Positions 46,045 through 56,282 of a stretch of DNA of 64,000 nt are shown one piece after another; the stretch's first letter is position 1, and each line of letters opens with the position of its first letter. A program made the translations under genes and the position numbers. The notes beneath the pieces were generated by a model. The model was given only the letters and a program-made list of their open reading frames with translations, had not been told where the DNA came from and made no database searches. The stretch is from Selaginella moellendorffii (Eukaryota > Streptophyta > Lycopodiopsida > Selaginellales > Selaginellaceae): NCBI RefSeq assembly GCF_000143415.4, contig NW_003314286.1, positions 1,427,129 through 1,491,128 of the forward strand, in the 5' to 3' direction.

Positions 46045-48108
46045 CTAGCCACTGCTCTTCTGTAGCCTCAGATTCATCCGTAGCATGCTCCGGAGGACCC
46101 CATCGATGGCGGTGTCGAAAGCGTCGGCCCCGGAGAGCTCGTGATCCGCTGTAGCATACACGAGCTTGGGAAGAGCATCGATCAGAGTGTTCCTCATCGC
46201 CTTGACTCGCTCCTGCGAGAACCTCGACAGAACTTCCATGATCTTGGTACCTTTGCGAACGTCTTCCCTGTCTATGAACACCGAGTAGCTCTCGTCCTCC
46301 TCCGGGAAGAACCACTTGTACTGCCAGTAGGAACTCTGGTTCCAGAAGAAAACGGGAATGCAGCCCGCCAGAACCGAGTCGAAGATCGACCGCCGGGTGT
46401 AGCCGTCACCCCGGGGTTGCAAGCAAAACGTCGAGTTGAGGAAGAGCTGGACCACGGGCTCGGGCGTCTCACACTTGCTGTCCGAGCAGTCCATGGCTGA
46501 GCACGCCCCCCGGCTGTCCGAGCACTGCGCCAGGAGCTCCAGCCGGAAGTCATTCGGAATCCTCTTCCTGGTAGCGCCGGCGAAGCTAAACACGAGCCCC
46601 CTCTCCTTGTTCCTCACAAACTCCTGCCACTCCTGCAGCTGGTGCTCGTTATGGGGATGGAAGCTCGTCGGATATGGAACTCCATACTCGCCACCCTCCC
46701 AGGGATTGCTCTCAATGGCCAGCCGGGTCATGTTCTTCATCTCGGCCATGTTGAGCAGCCCGCTACCCCACGCGTTCTCCTCGGGCCGCCGAAAGTCCCA
46801 AGTTATCCGCCCGATCATGGTGAAGTGGTCTCGGCCCCGGGCCCGAGTCCAGGCCGGCTGGGTCGAGAGCCACTCCACGAGCTTGTGTCCGAGGTGGTCG
46901 CGGTCCTCGGCCTTGGACGGTCTCCACAGGTACCGGGAGACGTCCAGCCCCGCGTAGAATGGCACGTAGAAGACGTTGGCTGAGTCGGAATCGTTCGTGA
47001 CGCAGGGGTGGCGGAGGATCCTGGTGTGGAAGATGACCTCGCCGCTGAATTGCTCGGTGTAGAACCAGGGGGACGGCTTGGACGACGGCCATGGAGTCGT
47101 GGTCATGGGCTTGCCGAGGCCGCCGTGGGAGAGAGCGTCGCAGAGCGAGAGCCACGGGTTGAGGGTCGAGCAATTGGCGAGCAAGTCGGCGTTGAAGCGT
47201 GGTGGCAAGTCGTAGACGAAGATCCTGCCGCCTTTGCACACCGGATCCTCCTCTAGGATCGCGTTCTCGGATGCGAGTATGGACGCCTCCTTGGATTCCT
47301 CGCCTTTTTCTTCTGAATCGGTGTCTTTCTCGCCTTCCACTTCTTCGTCACCGCTGCCACCGACTTGAGCTTGCTGCTGTTCTTGAGAGACTAGTCCTCT
47401 TCCATTTGAATCCTTGTTTTCCAGTTCTTCCTCGCCATCGCCAAGCTGGGAATCCCGTTTTCCTTGAGACAGTAGCTTTCCACCTTCGTCTTCTACTTCT
47501 TCTTCCTTCGATTCCACCTCTCGGACCGACGAAGCCGCATTGTCTAGAACAGCCGATCTGGAAACATCTCCGCGAGGTCGATCCAGGAAACTTTTCCCTT
47601 GGGCTTCTTCCTCCTTCTTCTCCGCTTGCTTTGAGCGATCGCCCTCTGGTAGATGCCCCTGCCCCTGTTCTAAAGCTCCCAAGCTTTTCTTCTCGATCTT
47701 AGCCACCGACGAATCCTTGGGCCTGTTCTTGGCCGCTACAGTGTACAGCGTCCTGCCGATCGGGGCGTGATCCAGCTCCCCATGCGATGCCCCTGCCGAT
47801 GGCGCCGATCGAAGAACCCCGAGAACCAGCAGCTGCAATATCAATAGCCCGAGCAGCAGCACCTTAGGGGCCGCGGCCACGCCGCGCACGGACGACGCCG
47901 CCGAGCGCGATAGGGCGGCAATGGGGGGGAGCGACGCCAAACCTGGAGGAGGAGCGAACGATCGCCACTGCCACTGCCACTGCGGCGCCCATCGCCTGAT
48001 CCTCGCCACGCCGGCGCGCGCCAGGTCCCCCGCCGCGTCGCGGATGCCATAGAACCGCGCGCGCAGCTCCCTGGCGCTTCTGGCCGCCGCCGCGCTGTGA
48101 GTCTTCAT
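46045..48108 (-). CDS. GT47 exostosin-family glycosyltransferase (MUR3/XLT2-like)
   Basis: Intronless ORF of 687 aa. A type II Golgi membrane protein of the group that galactosylates xyloglucan. The N-terminal cytosolic region is Arg/Trp-rich, with a membrane anchor at about residues 81-99 (PKVLLLGLLILQLLVLGVL), then a long acidic stem of about 180 residues rich in Glu, Lys and Ser. The catalytic domain begins at RIFVYDLPPRFN. Exostosin motifs follow: FHTRILRHPC, VFYVPFYAGLD, FTMIGRITWDFRR, FCLQPRGDGYTRRSIFDS, GCIPVFF. The stem is unusually long. The exact acceptor position cannot be predicted. Confidence 0.94.
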   Translation of the reverse strand: MKTHSAAAARSARELRARFYGIRDAAGDLARAGVARIRRWAPQWQWQWRSFAPPPGLASLPPIAALSRSAASSVRGVAAAPKVLLLGLLILQLLVLGVLRSAPSAGASHGELDHAPIGRTLYTVAAKNRPKDSSVAKIEKKSLGALEQGQGHLPEGDRSKQAEKKEEEAQGKSFLDRPRGDVSRSAVLDNAASSVREVESKEEEVEDEGGKLLSQGKRDSQLGDGEEELENKDSNGRGLVSQEQQQAQVGGSGDEEVEGEKDTDSEEKGEESKEASILASENAILEEDPVCKGGRIFVYDLPPRFNADLLANCSTLNPWLSLCDALSHGGLGKPMTTTPWPSSKPSPWFYTEQFSGEVIFHTRILRHPCVTNDSDSANVFYVPFYAGLDVSRYLWRPSKAEDRDHLGHKLVEWLSTQPAWTRARGRDHFTMIGRITWDFRRPEENAWGSGLLNMAEMKNMTRLAIESNPWEGGEYGVPYPTSFHPHNEHQLQEWQEFVRNKERGLVFSFAGATRKRIPNDFRLELLAQCSDSRGACSAMDCSDSKCETPEPVVQLFLNSTFCLQPRGDGYTRRSIFDSVLAGCIPVFFWNQSSYWQYKWFFPEEDESYSVFIDREDVRKGTKIMEVLSRFSQERVKAMRNTLIDALPKLVYATADHELSGADAFDTAIDGVLRSMLRMNLRLQKSSG

Positions 48109-48232
48109 CGAGAAAGTATCACAAAGCCCCCTCGGATTCGAACCCCCGCTCTCCCCCTCGTTTAAACTAGGCGAATATTACCATTTATTATTTAGAGGTT
48201 TAGGGCAGAATATGCCGCGCCAAAAGAGCCCT

Positions 48233-48275
48233 ATCCCACATGCCCTGGCGCGAGAGAGAGCTCTCAATATAAAAG
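48233..48275 (+). promoter_or_regulatory. USE and TATA box of the U3 gene
   Basis: atcccacatgc at 48233-48243 matches the plant snRNA upstream sequence element (RTCCCACATCG) at 9 of 11 positions, and tataaaag is at 48268-48275. The 24-bp gap between them is the spacing of Pol III-type plant snRNA promoters. Confidence 0.85.
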
Positions 48276-48298
48276 AGGCTCCATTGGGGTATACTACC

Positions 48299-48515
48299 AC
48301 GACTGTACTTGAACAGGATCTGTTCTCTAGGTCGTACTTCAGTCCATGCCGAGAGGTATAGACAAACCGATAACCCCGGACGATGAGTTTGAGCCCCCCG
48401 GCTTGAGCGCGACCGTACGGGCCACTGGCGCAGTCACTGCGGCAGTGCTCCATAGATGACCGTTCACGCCGAGCTTGCTCGGGGTGGAGGCCGGGCGGGC
48501 AGTCTGACGGGTCAA
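48299..48515 (+). ncRNA. U3: U3 small nucleolar RNA
   Basis: Starts acgactgtacttgaacagga, close to the plant U3 5' end (ACGACCTTACTTGAACAGGA), then atctgttct-c-taggtcgtac (boxes A' and A). Further on come a cgatgag box C' at 48381, a box-C-like agatgacc at 48454, and box D gtctga at 48502-48507. The start lies 31 bp after the TATA box, and TTTT at 48520-48523 is the Pol III stop. U3 guides early 18S rRNA processing in the nucleolus; in plants it is made by Pol III. The length of about 215 nt fits. The 3' end is approximate. Confidence 0.93.
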
Positions 48516-48519
48516 AACC

Positions 48520-48523
48520 TTTT
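48520..48523 (+). terminator. Pol III terminator of U3
   Basis: TTTT, 13 nt after box D. Confidence 0.7.
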
Positions 48524-48681
48524 GCTAGATTTTTATTTTGATTCGCAGGTGACAACCTTTGTTACTCAATTTTCCACACTCGATGATCAAAGTTTCAAGA
48601 GGCTTTTTTTCTTCTCTAAAACACAAGTTTTTGCCGTGAACAAGTCTTGGTTTGGAACTGGTTAGCTTACAAATGTGCCTG

Positions 48682-49291
48682 CTACACTGCTAGCCTCCAT
48701 CTACCTTTGGCCCGTCTACGCCTGATAATCCGCCTCCCAGATGGAGTCCTCATCCTGCGCCAAACAAAACTTGGCTTTGATCCGCGAAAGTGAGATTGTC
48801 TAGTTCATTCACCTCACGAGGAATCCATGAGTTCTTTTCCGCTTCTTGTTGTTTGGCTGGTAAGTCCTCTTGGGCATCATGATCATCGGACTGGGAATGG
48901 CAAAGCCAAAAAGAAAGAGACTCTCAGGCTAAAATAAAAGTGCACGATTACCTTTCGTCGGCATCCAAGATCTCGGGGCATTTCACTGTAAAGTTTCAGC
49001 CCCATAGTTTCTACTAGACAAGTACTTTCGAAGCGTACCCTCATCGTGAGCTGACGATGGCGCTGGATCGTTTGCAGGGCAGGGCAAAGGGAATCCCACC
49101 GGAATCAACAGAGCTAGGTCGTCGGATGGAGCTGTAAACCGCTGCATTGCATCCCACGGCGCGTCTGGATTCTCGCGCCCTTGCATTGCCCACCACACCT
49201 GATGATCCTGACACACTGCCGCCGAGCGCCAAAGAATCTGCCTGCCGCTCCGCCAGGGCGCCGCGCGATTCATCACTAGCCGCCAAGCCAT
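48682..49291 (-). CDS. Mitochondrial ribosomal protein bL34
   Basis: Four exons on the minus strand: 49291-49039, 48985-48952, 48890-48813, 48754-48682; 145 aa. The C terminus is the tiny basic bL34 protein of the large ribosomal subunit: [18 protein letters not shown], then [19 protein letters not shown]. It is preceded by about 95 residues that start with an Arg- and Trp-containing, acid-poor presequence ([19 protein letters not shown]), as expected for mitochondrial import. The 34-nt second exon makes the gene easy to miss. In this genome the alternative frame of exon 3 is also open, but only the chosen frame joins the bL34 halves. Confidence 0.92.
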
Positions 49292-51571
49292 CGGCGAGTT
49301 CTCCTTTTAGGGTTGCACTGGATTTAAAAGAGCGAAAACACCGATAGTGTGCATGCCTGTGAGCTCTTCATATTGGCAACTCTCTGTTGAAAAGTTCTAT
49401 AGATTGAGCTAAAGGAAAAAAGAAATTTTAAAATTTAATGCTTTAACAATTTCAAAAACTCTGACAAAAGCTTGAAAACTCTATGTAATAGCAATGCAAC
49501 TTCAGTTGATAGTAGAAGCCATTATACCTCTACTATCAGTGGACATAGTGGACATTACTTGTTATATTCTATCTCAACCAACCTTTGTGACGCGGGGTTC
49601 AGAAATTTATCATCCCGAACCTTCCTGAGAGCTTTTGTGACACAAGTGGCATCTGGATCATGACCTCTTAGGTTCCTGTCCATCGCCACGTCGTAGCATT
49701 TACTCTATAAAACCATGACCTTGATCCCAATATCAGATCTCTCAACAAGAACACTAGAAGTGATTTTCTGCGTCTTGCCCTTGAACATCCAAGACACCTC
49801 TCTCGCACACAACGCGGTAGCCCCCATCGTACTCAAACAGTGCCAGAAGCAAAACTGACATGTCGACCACAGGCGATTCCTTGAGCCTGTGTGCCTTCCG
49901 ATGATGACCTTCACCAGGCACTGAACGAAGCGCAAGCGTATGTCACCAATCCGTATTGTCGACTGCAGCATCACATCGCTGAAGTCTAGAGCCAGGGACT
50001 CGCTCACATCCTCGTTGTAACCCTGAGGAGGAAAACGCGCGAAGTCCCTAATACTGAACCCTTAGTTGTAGATTAAAGAACGTTTGAACTACATTGTTTT
50101 TCTCGAGGATGGAGAAAGAGCGCGACTTGACACTGGACGACGCGATTTCCAGGGCTTGATCCTCTCCTAGGTATGTCCTGAGGCGATGGAGCTTACTTTT
50201 GGGATGTGCTCACTCCAAGAGGAGGTATAATTTCCAGATCTTTCTTTTTCGTTGGAACTGACTTTGTAGGCGTTTGGGTTCTTCCAAATTACTATCGGGG
50301 TTCATTGAATTTGTTTAACCGTAATTTTTTGGTTTCTGTTTTATATTGATTTTCCTAAACAACTTTCATCTGGAACCATCACAAAGAGCTGTTCAAATGA
50401 AGATAGTTTGCTGCTCGGCAACGTGCTCGTCCACCTCTGGCATTATCATCCAGAGAGACATGTTTTCTGTGCCGGTGGTGAGGCCGGTTGTGTCCGTTCC
50501 ACACCGTCCTCAATGCCCCAGGAGGGAACTATCGTGAAATCCTGGGAATGGTGATTGTCAATGGGCTCGCGGATCACCCAGACTCGCCCAAAGGTAGCAC
50601 GGCTCAGAAGATGTTATGCCCGGATTGCTCGCAGCCAAAAGCGAAGATACATGCAACGCGGATGACCCTTAGTATGAGAAAAAGCAACGAGAGTGCAAGT
50701 CGGGAACACTCACGACTGGGAGAAGTACCTCGCACCCTGGCATTGCCAACAGTTCAAGGGGAGGACAAGTCAACTGGGTGATCTCTCTACAAATCTGGCG
50801 ATCCCAAGGATCCCACAAACTATCGGACTATATAGCGGGCACATCTTTGTCAAAGTCTTCGCCACTCTCGCCAGGGGTATGGATTGAGGCTATGGTCTCT
50901 CAATCCCTCTCTCGCACTGGTTCTCCTGGTTTTGAGGGTCTGGGAGGTCTCAAACTACACAGATCTCACCAGGCATTCAGAGTTCCCCACCACTTTCTGA
51001 TACGTCCCTACAAGTTCCCATGGCGATAATTGAACTCTATCGCAATGCTATTTACGTGGATGCCTTGTAAAGTCATCCAGGGGAAAATGCCACACAATAT
51101 CACATCTGGACCCCTTCATGGGGAATTCTGCGATGCCTCAGGCATGGAAGTCAACCTCACAAAGATGCAAAGCATGATCTTCGGCAGCCGTTGCCGAAAG
51201 ATGCTTTTTATCAGGGAACCAAGCTAACAACACCGCATCATAGCAGCTAAATGGTCTCACGTGGAGACCGGCCGACGAATCCGCCCACGGCTGCCACGCC
51301 ACCTCTGCCACTAGCTGTGCAACGCAGCCCAGGTATATGCCCCACAATTCCTATCGCATGAGGAAGAGGTCAGCCTCCTGGAGCAATGATGAAGAAATGG
51401 AAGAGCTTGTGGAGTTCATTGAAGACATAGATGGGGCAGAGGGTTCAAGATGCCACAGCGCTCTGTCACCTTTTGAGGCAACTCCTCATTATAAAAATAC
51501 ACCAGGAAACTTTGAGAAGTAAATGTCCAGATTGCGCAGGCTTTCCACGGCCTTATCAAATGTTGTTTTCA
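49292..51571. other. Unassigned interval with possible retroelement remnants
   Basis: No intact gene recognised. A 100-codon minus-strand frame (49705-50007) and plus-strand frames at 50346-51029 and 51337-51522 are open but match nothing I know. The segment 51115-51210 reads EFCDASGMEVNLTKMQSMIF, which resembles the non-LTR reverse transcriptase motif with SGLxVNxxKS; a LINE relic is possible. Confidence 0.4.
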
Positions 51572-51844
51572 TCAGCCCTCCTGGCAAGTGGGTGAAACTT
51601 GTCAATGGTTCTTCTCAAACAAATCAATCAAACTTGAGCATCTTGCAAGTCCTTGGCCCGCTTTCAAACGGCGTAAGTAGAGATAGTTGTTGAATCACCG
51701 TAAGGTGGCAGTGCGTAAAAAGAAAAACGATTTCTTCATGGAATCTCCAGCAAGCGTGTCGCGGGCTTGAGACTTCCGCCTCCTAGAAGCTTGCAGTACA
51801 AGAGGACGACCGAGGCTGGAACACAAGCCCCTTGCCTACCAACA

Positions 51845-51849
51845 ATGCA
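51845..51849. repeat. Target-site duplication, left
   Basis: ATGCA immediately before the 5' LTR, repeated at 56402-56406 after the 3' LTR. The matching place in the other palindrome arm (62215-62219) has ATGCA once. Confidence 0.95.
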
Positions 51850-51999
51850 TGTTGAGAGTGGCCCTGTGCCACGTGGCTAGTCCACGTGGAGAGACACGAG
51901 TCTTCACCGGTTCACCATGTCACACATATGTACATTTTCCATTCCATATATGCTATGACGGATCTTGAGCACCATCACACGGTTTCACCTTTCGTTAGA
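51850..51999 (+). repeat. 5' LTR
   Basis: 150 bp, starting tgttgagagtgg and ending tttcgttaga. Contains two cacgtg G-box palindromes 15 bp apart (ccacgtggctagtccacgtgg) and a tatatgctatg AT-rich box as candidate promoter elements. Confidence 0.95.
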
Positions 52000-52011
52000 T
52001 GGTATCGGAGC
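52000..52011 (+). other. Primer-binding site
   Basis: tggtatcggagc directly follows the 5' LTR. It differs by one base from the usual tggtatcagagc complementary to plant initiator tRNA-Met. Confidence 0.9.
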
Positions 52012-52012
52012 A

Positions 52013-52153
52013 ATGCCTGGGAGAGCGAGAAGAATTCGAAACCGTAGGATCAGGGCGACACTTGCTAGGGTGAATCAGAGCCTCCGTCTACGTAGACAGA
52101 GGCGTGCCCTAATCCAAACGCTCCAGGCCTTGCAAGAGGCACTGGACGACTAA
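52013..52153 (+). CDS. Arg-rich leader ORF in the Copia element
   Basis: 46 codons starting at an ATG that overlaps the end of the primer-binding site region, with 13 Arg residues (RARRIRNRRIR ... RLRRQRR), then a short amphipathic tail (LIQTLQALQEAL). Ends 49 bp before the gag-pol ATG. It may act as an upstream ORF or encode an RNA-binding peptide; translation is unproven. Confidence 0.4.
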   Translation: MPGRARRIRNRRIRATLARVNQSLRLRRQRRALIQTLQALQEALDD

Positions 52154-52202
52154 GAACCTGGACCTAGACTTGAACGAGTGGTGGGATTGGGTGTCAGCAC
52201 CC

Positions 52203-55200
52203 ATGGCAGCCACTGTTCCTACAAATACGCCTCCAAATCCACCACCTATTTCCCCTCCCATCACAAATCCGACTGTGCCTACAGCGGATATCGTTTCAGT
52301 GGACGCAAATCCACCAAAATTTGATGGGAGGAACTGGCGCTTCTGGAAGACAAAATTCGAATCCTATATGGATGAACGAGGCCTCTGGGACATCACCACA
52401 GGAACTGAGACACTTCCAGATACAGCTACAGTGGATGAAACTGCGAAGTATCGCAAGAAGGACCGGAGAGCTTTGGGCAAATTCCATGCAGCGCTGGAGG
52501 GGCGAGAATTCCATTGCATTGGACGGTGCAAGAGTGCAAAGGAAGCGTGGGAGGCCATGAAGCAGACTTACCAGATCCCTTCAACATCCCATCGCATCTT
52601 TTTACGGAAGCAGCTTCATGCACTGGTGATGGCTGAAGGGGATGACCTCAAGGATCATCTTGCTGCAGCGAGAACAATCTTAGATGATCTTAAGGATGTG
52701 GGAGCGAAGATAGAGGATGAAGAAGAAGCAGAGCTGGTGCTCGTCACACTTCCTCCATCCTTTGATCCTCTCATACGTAGCCTCACTACCACTGGAACTC
52801 CTCTAACCCTGAATGGCGTGATCAGTAGCCTCCAGGACGATGATCTGAGACGAAGAGCAACAACAGGATCAGAGGCCGTTGCATTCTACTCTTCTCTCAG
52901 GAAAGAAACAGTGAACAAAGGGAAACAAGGAGCCTCTTCATCCAAGAAGCCCAAGTGTTCTCATTGCAACAAGAAAGGCCATGACGAAGCTCAATGCTGG
53001 GTGAAAAATCCATCTCTCAAGCCTGTAAGGAACAATGCAAAGAAAAAGGTGGTGCACGCCTTCATCTTGTCACGAGCTATGGCAGTGGCAGCACTGTCTA
53101 CAGAGTGCATCTACCTGGATTCTGCTGCTACAGACCATATGTTCAACAGTGATAAGTACTTTGAAGCCTATGTTCCTACAGCCACAGAGGAGTATGTCAT
53201 CGTTGGCAATGCCCAGCAGCTTGCTGTGAAAGGAGTTGGAACCATCAAGTTCACTTTACCACAAGGAATAGTCGTAAAGATCCACGAGGTTCTTTATATT
53301 CCTGGTTTATGTGCTAATTTGTTCTCTGTGGGACAATTTGCTGAGGATGGGTATCAGTTCGCCATTACACCTCGCCAATTCCAGCTGATCTCGACCACAG
53401 GAGCCATCCTCACAGCGTCCCGGCCTGGACGGCGTGACCTCTACCGCCTTACCATGCTGCCAGATCTTGCTGGACGGAGTCTGGGCCTACACGCACAAAA
53501 GACAACGACCAGTCACTCACTGGAGCTTTGGCACGCACGCCTGGGGCATCCTAGTGCTGATAGAATCAAGCAGCTCGCACGCGAGCAGATGGTTGAAGGT
53601 CTAGACCTGGACCCAAGAGCCGTTCTTCCATTTTGCCAGGGCTGTCAGCTAGGAAAATCTACTCGCCAACCTTTCCCCAAGACTGGAGCATCTCGAGCTA
53701 CAGAGCTCATGGAACTTGTACACACTGATGTGAGTGGCCCGATGGCCACCACAGCAGTGGGAGGTATCCAATACTTTATCAGTTTCATTGATGACTACAG
53801 TCGTCGCACTATGATCTACCCTATGGCTCGCAAATCCCAATCGTTACACTACTTCCAGACTTTCAAGGATATGGGAGAAACACAAACTGGGAAAATGCTC
53901 AAGCGATTGAGAAGTGATGGTGGAGGCGAATTCACTTCCAATGCTTTCAACCAGCTGTGTGAGCAAGGAGGGATTGTGCGAGAACTTACAACGCGAGAGA
54001 CTCCACAACAGAATGGCGTAGCTGAGCGCAAGAATCGCACACTAGTGGAGAGTGCTCGGGCAATGCTACTTTCCAGTGGTTTGCCTCGCAGCTTCTGGTT
54101 TCACGCTGTTTTGACGGCGAACTATCTCCAGAACCGGCTCCCCACCTCTGCCCTTGCTGACATCACTCCTGAAGAAGCATGGAGTGGCAAGAAACCTACA
54201 GTTACGCATCTGAGAATATTCGGGTGTGAAGCGTGGGCACACATCCCTGATGGAATGCGCAAGAAATTGGATCCCAAGAGCCAGAAGGCTGTGTTTGTGG
54301 GCTACAGCCTCGATCACAAAGCCTATCGTCTCTGGAATCCAATCACGAAGCAGGAGATCCTGAGCAGAGAAGTGGTTTTCAACGAGAATTCGTTTCTTCC
54401 TTCTAGTCAAGGTTCTACTTCCAGACCTACCTTGACCGAAGAAAATGACGTTGAAGCGGAACAAGATCAGTTGACTGTCGGCACGATCACTGTGCCGCTT
54501 CAAACAGTCCCTACGCAACAACCCATGCCCGCTTCTACTCCAACACCACCAACCCCGCCGCCTCCTCCAGATCCTCTACGCAGATCGATCCGCACAAGGC
54601 GGCCTACTGAGCGTCTCATCGAGACAATGGTCTCCTCTCGTGCAGCTACTCCTACTGTTCCGAGGACCTATGGAGAAGCCATGGCCTCACAGGAAGCGTC
54701 TTACTGGCGTGTAGCAATGGAAGCCGAGATTGCTTCACAGCAAAAGAACGAGACACATGTTCTTGTTCCAACTGTGCCTTCCGATCGCCAGATTATCAAG
54801 AGCATGTGGGTGTATGCTCTGAAGCTTAATCCTGATGGCTCGGTTCGCTACAAGGCGCGATTGGTGGCGAAAGGATGCTCGCAAGTTCCTGGACTTGACT
54901 ACAACGACACCTTTGCTCCAGTGGTTAAGCATTCTACTCTTCGTTCCTTGATTAATTTTGCTGCGGTGGGAGATTTTGATCTGGAACAGATGGATGTGAC
55001 CACGGCGTTTCTTTATGGCGCGCTTGAAGAAGAAATCTATATGGCACAGCCAGAAGGATTTCTAGCCGCTGGAAAAGAGGATCATCTCTGGCTTCTCAAG
55101 AAAGCTGTCTACGGTTTGAAACAAGCACCCAGATCTTGGTACAAACGCTTTGACGATTTTATACTAAGTGTGGGCTTTTCCCGTAGCGAGGCAGACCCGA

Positions 55201-56282
55201 ATCTTTATATTCGGGTGGAGGGTGAATCATTTGTGATCATCGGTCTTTATGTTGATGATACTCTTGTCATCCATAATCATCGCTTAATGTTTCTCCAGGT
55301 TAAGCGAGATCTTTGCAGCCAATTTGAGATGAAAACTCTTGGCTCGGCTTCCTACTTTCTTGGCATGGAACTTGTGCGTGATCGCTCTCAACGCACTATC
55401 TATCTTCACCAAGCCAAGTATATAGAAGATATGCTGGCCAGGTTTTCTATGACGAGCTCTAATCCAGTGGCGACACCAATGGAACTAGGCTGCCAGCTTT
55501 CACAAGCCATGTCTCCTGAGACAGAGGACGACAAGAGAGCCATGGACTCCATCCCTTACAGACAAGCTGTTGGCAGTCTCATGTATCCAGCTGTTTGTAC
55601 GCGCCCAGATATTTCTTTTGCCGTGAGCAAAGTTAGCCAATTCCTGGCTAATCCTGGATCTCAACATTGGGCAGCGGTGAAACGCATCTTCAGGTACCTT
55701 CGAGGTACTACTTACCTTGGATTGTGCTACCAGGGAGAAGCGCTTACCCTCACGGGGTACTGTGATGCTGATTTTGGGGGAGACTGTGACACACGCAAGT
55801 GCACCTCTGGCTATTCGTTTTCCCTGGGCAGTGCGACAGTCTCGTGGTGCAGCAGGAAGCAAAGTACAGTGGCAACCTCTAGTACTGAAGCAGAATATTT
55901 GGCAGCCTCACAAGCTACCAAAGAAGGTGTGTGGTTACGCTCACTACTTTCTAACCTTGGTGTGAGTGTGAAGACTCCCACTCGCCTCTTCTGTGACAAT
56001 CAAAGCTGCATTGCGTTAGCGGCCAATCCTCGCTTTCATTCACACACCAAACACTTTGGGATTCATCATCATTTCGTTCGTGAGAAAGTGGAAGATGGCA
56101 CAATTGAGCTGATCTACTGCGACACGACCACTCAGGTTGCAGATATCTTCACAAAAGCACTACCCCGAGATCGATTTCAAGTCCATCGCGAAGGGCTGGG
56201 ACTTTCTCCACTGATGAGCATCACTCGTGATGGCCACAGTGCCAGTGGGAGTGTTGAGAGTGGCCCTGTGCCACGTGGCTAG
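52203..56282 (+). CDS. Copia gag-pol polyprotein
   Basis: A single frame of 1359 codons from the ATG at 52203 (ccatgg context). Domains in order: gag (GRNWRFWKTKFESYM), CCHC knuckle CSHCNKKGHDEAQC at about 251, protease with LDSAATDHM at about 305 (DSA where DSG is usual), GAG-pre-integrase (LWHARLGHPS), integrase (HTDVSGPM, RSDGGGEF, QNGVAERKNRT), reverse transcriptase (RYKARLVAKG, YVDD at about 1016), and RNase H (YCDADFGGD, STEAEYLA). The order integrase before RT defines Copia. The stop lies inside the 3' LTR, so the last dozen codons overlap it. No frameshift or stop is seen. Confidence 0.97.
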   Translation: MAATVPTNTPPNPPPISPPITNPTVPTADIVSVDANPPKFDGRNWRFWKTKFESYMDERGLWDITTGTETLPDTATVDETAKYRKKDRRALGKFHAALEGREFHCIGRCKSAKEAWEAMKQTYQIPSTSHRIFLRKQLHALVMAEGDDLKDHLAAARTILDDLKDVGAKIEDEEEAELVLVTLPPSFDPLIRSLTTTGTPLTLNGVISSLQDDDLRRRATTGSEAVAFYSSLRKETVNKGKQGASSSKKPKCSHCNKKGHDEAQCWVKNPSLKPVRNNAKKKVVHAFILSRAMAVAALSTECIYLDSAATDHMFNSDKYFEAYVPTATEEYVIVGNAQQLAVKGVGTIKFTLPQGIVVKIHEVLYIPGLCANLFSVGQFAEDGYQFAITPRQFQLISTTGAILTASRPGRRDLYRLTMLPDLAGRSLGLHAQKTTTSHSLELWHARLGHPSADRIKQLAREQMVEGLDLDPRAVLPFCQGCQLGKSTRQPFPKTGASRATELMELVHTDVSGPMATTAVGGIQYFISFIDDYSRRTMIYPMARKSQSLHYFQTFKDMGETQTGKMLKRLRSDGGGEFTSNAFNQLCEQGGIVRELTTRETPQQNGVAERKNRTLVESARAMLLSSGLPRSFWFHAVLTANYLQNRLPTSALADITPEEAWSGKKPTVTHLRIFGCEAWAHIPDGMRKKLDPKSQKAVFVGYSLDHKAYRLWNPITKQEILSREVVFNENSFLPSSQGSTSRPTLTEENDVEAEQDQLTVGTITVPLQTVPTQQPMPASTPTPPTPPPPPDPLRRSIRTRRPTERLIETMVSSRAATPTVPRTYGEAMASQEASYWRVAMEAEIASQQKNETHVLVPTVPSDRQIIKSMWVYALKLNPDGSVRYKARLVAKGCSQVPGLDYNDTFAPVVKHSTLRSLINFAAVGDFDLEQMDVTTAFLYGALEEEIYMAQPEGFLAAGKEDHLWLLKKAVYGLKQAPRSWYKRFDDFILSVGFSRSEADPNLYIRVEGESFVIIGLYVDDTLVIHNHRLMFLQVKRDLCSQFEMKTLGSASYFLGMELVRDRSQRTIYLHQAKYIEDMLARFSMTSSNPVATPMELGCQLSQAMSPETEDDKRAMDSIPYRQAVGSLMYPAVCTRPDISFAVSKVSQFLANPGSQHWAAVKRIFRYLRGTTYLGLCYQGEALTLTGYCDADFGGDCDTRKCTSGYSFSLGSATVSWCSRKQSTVATSSTEAEYLAASQATKEGVWLRSLLSNLGVSVKTPTRLFCDNQSCIALAANPRFHSHTKHFGIHHHFVREKVEDGTIELIYCDTTTQVADIFTKALPRDRFQVHREGLGLSPLMSITRDGHSASGSVESGPVPRG

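Noticed and set aside
52170-52202. Non-ATG start of the Copia frame at 52170
   Set aside because: The codon is TTG; the ATG at 52203 has a good context and loses only 11 residues.
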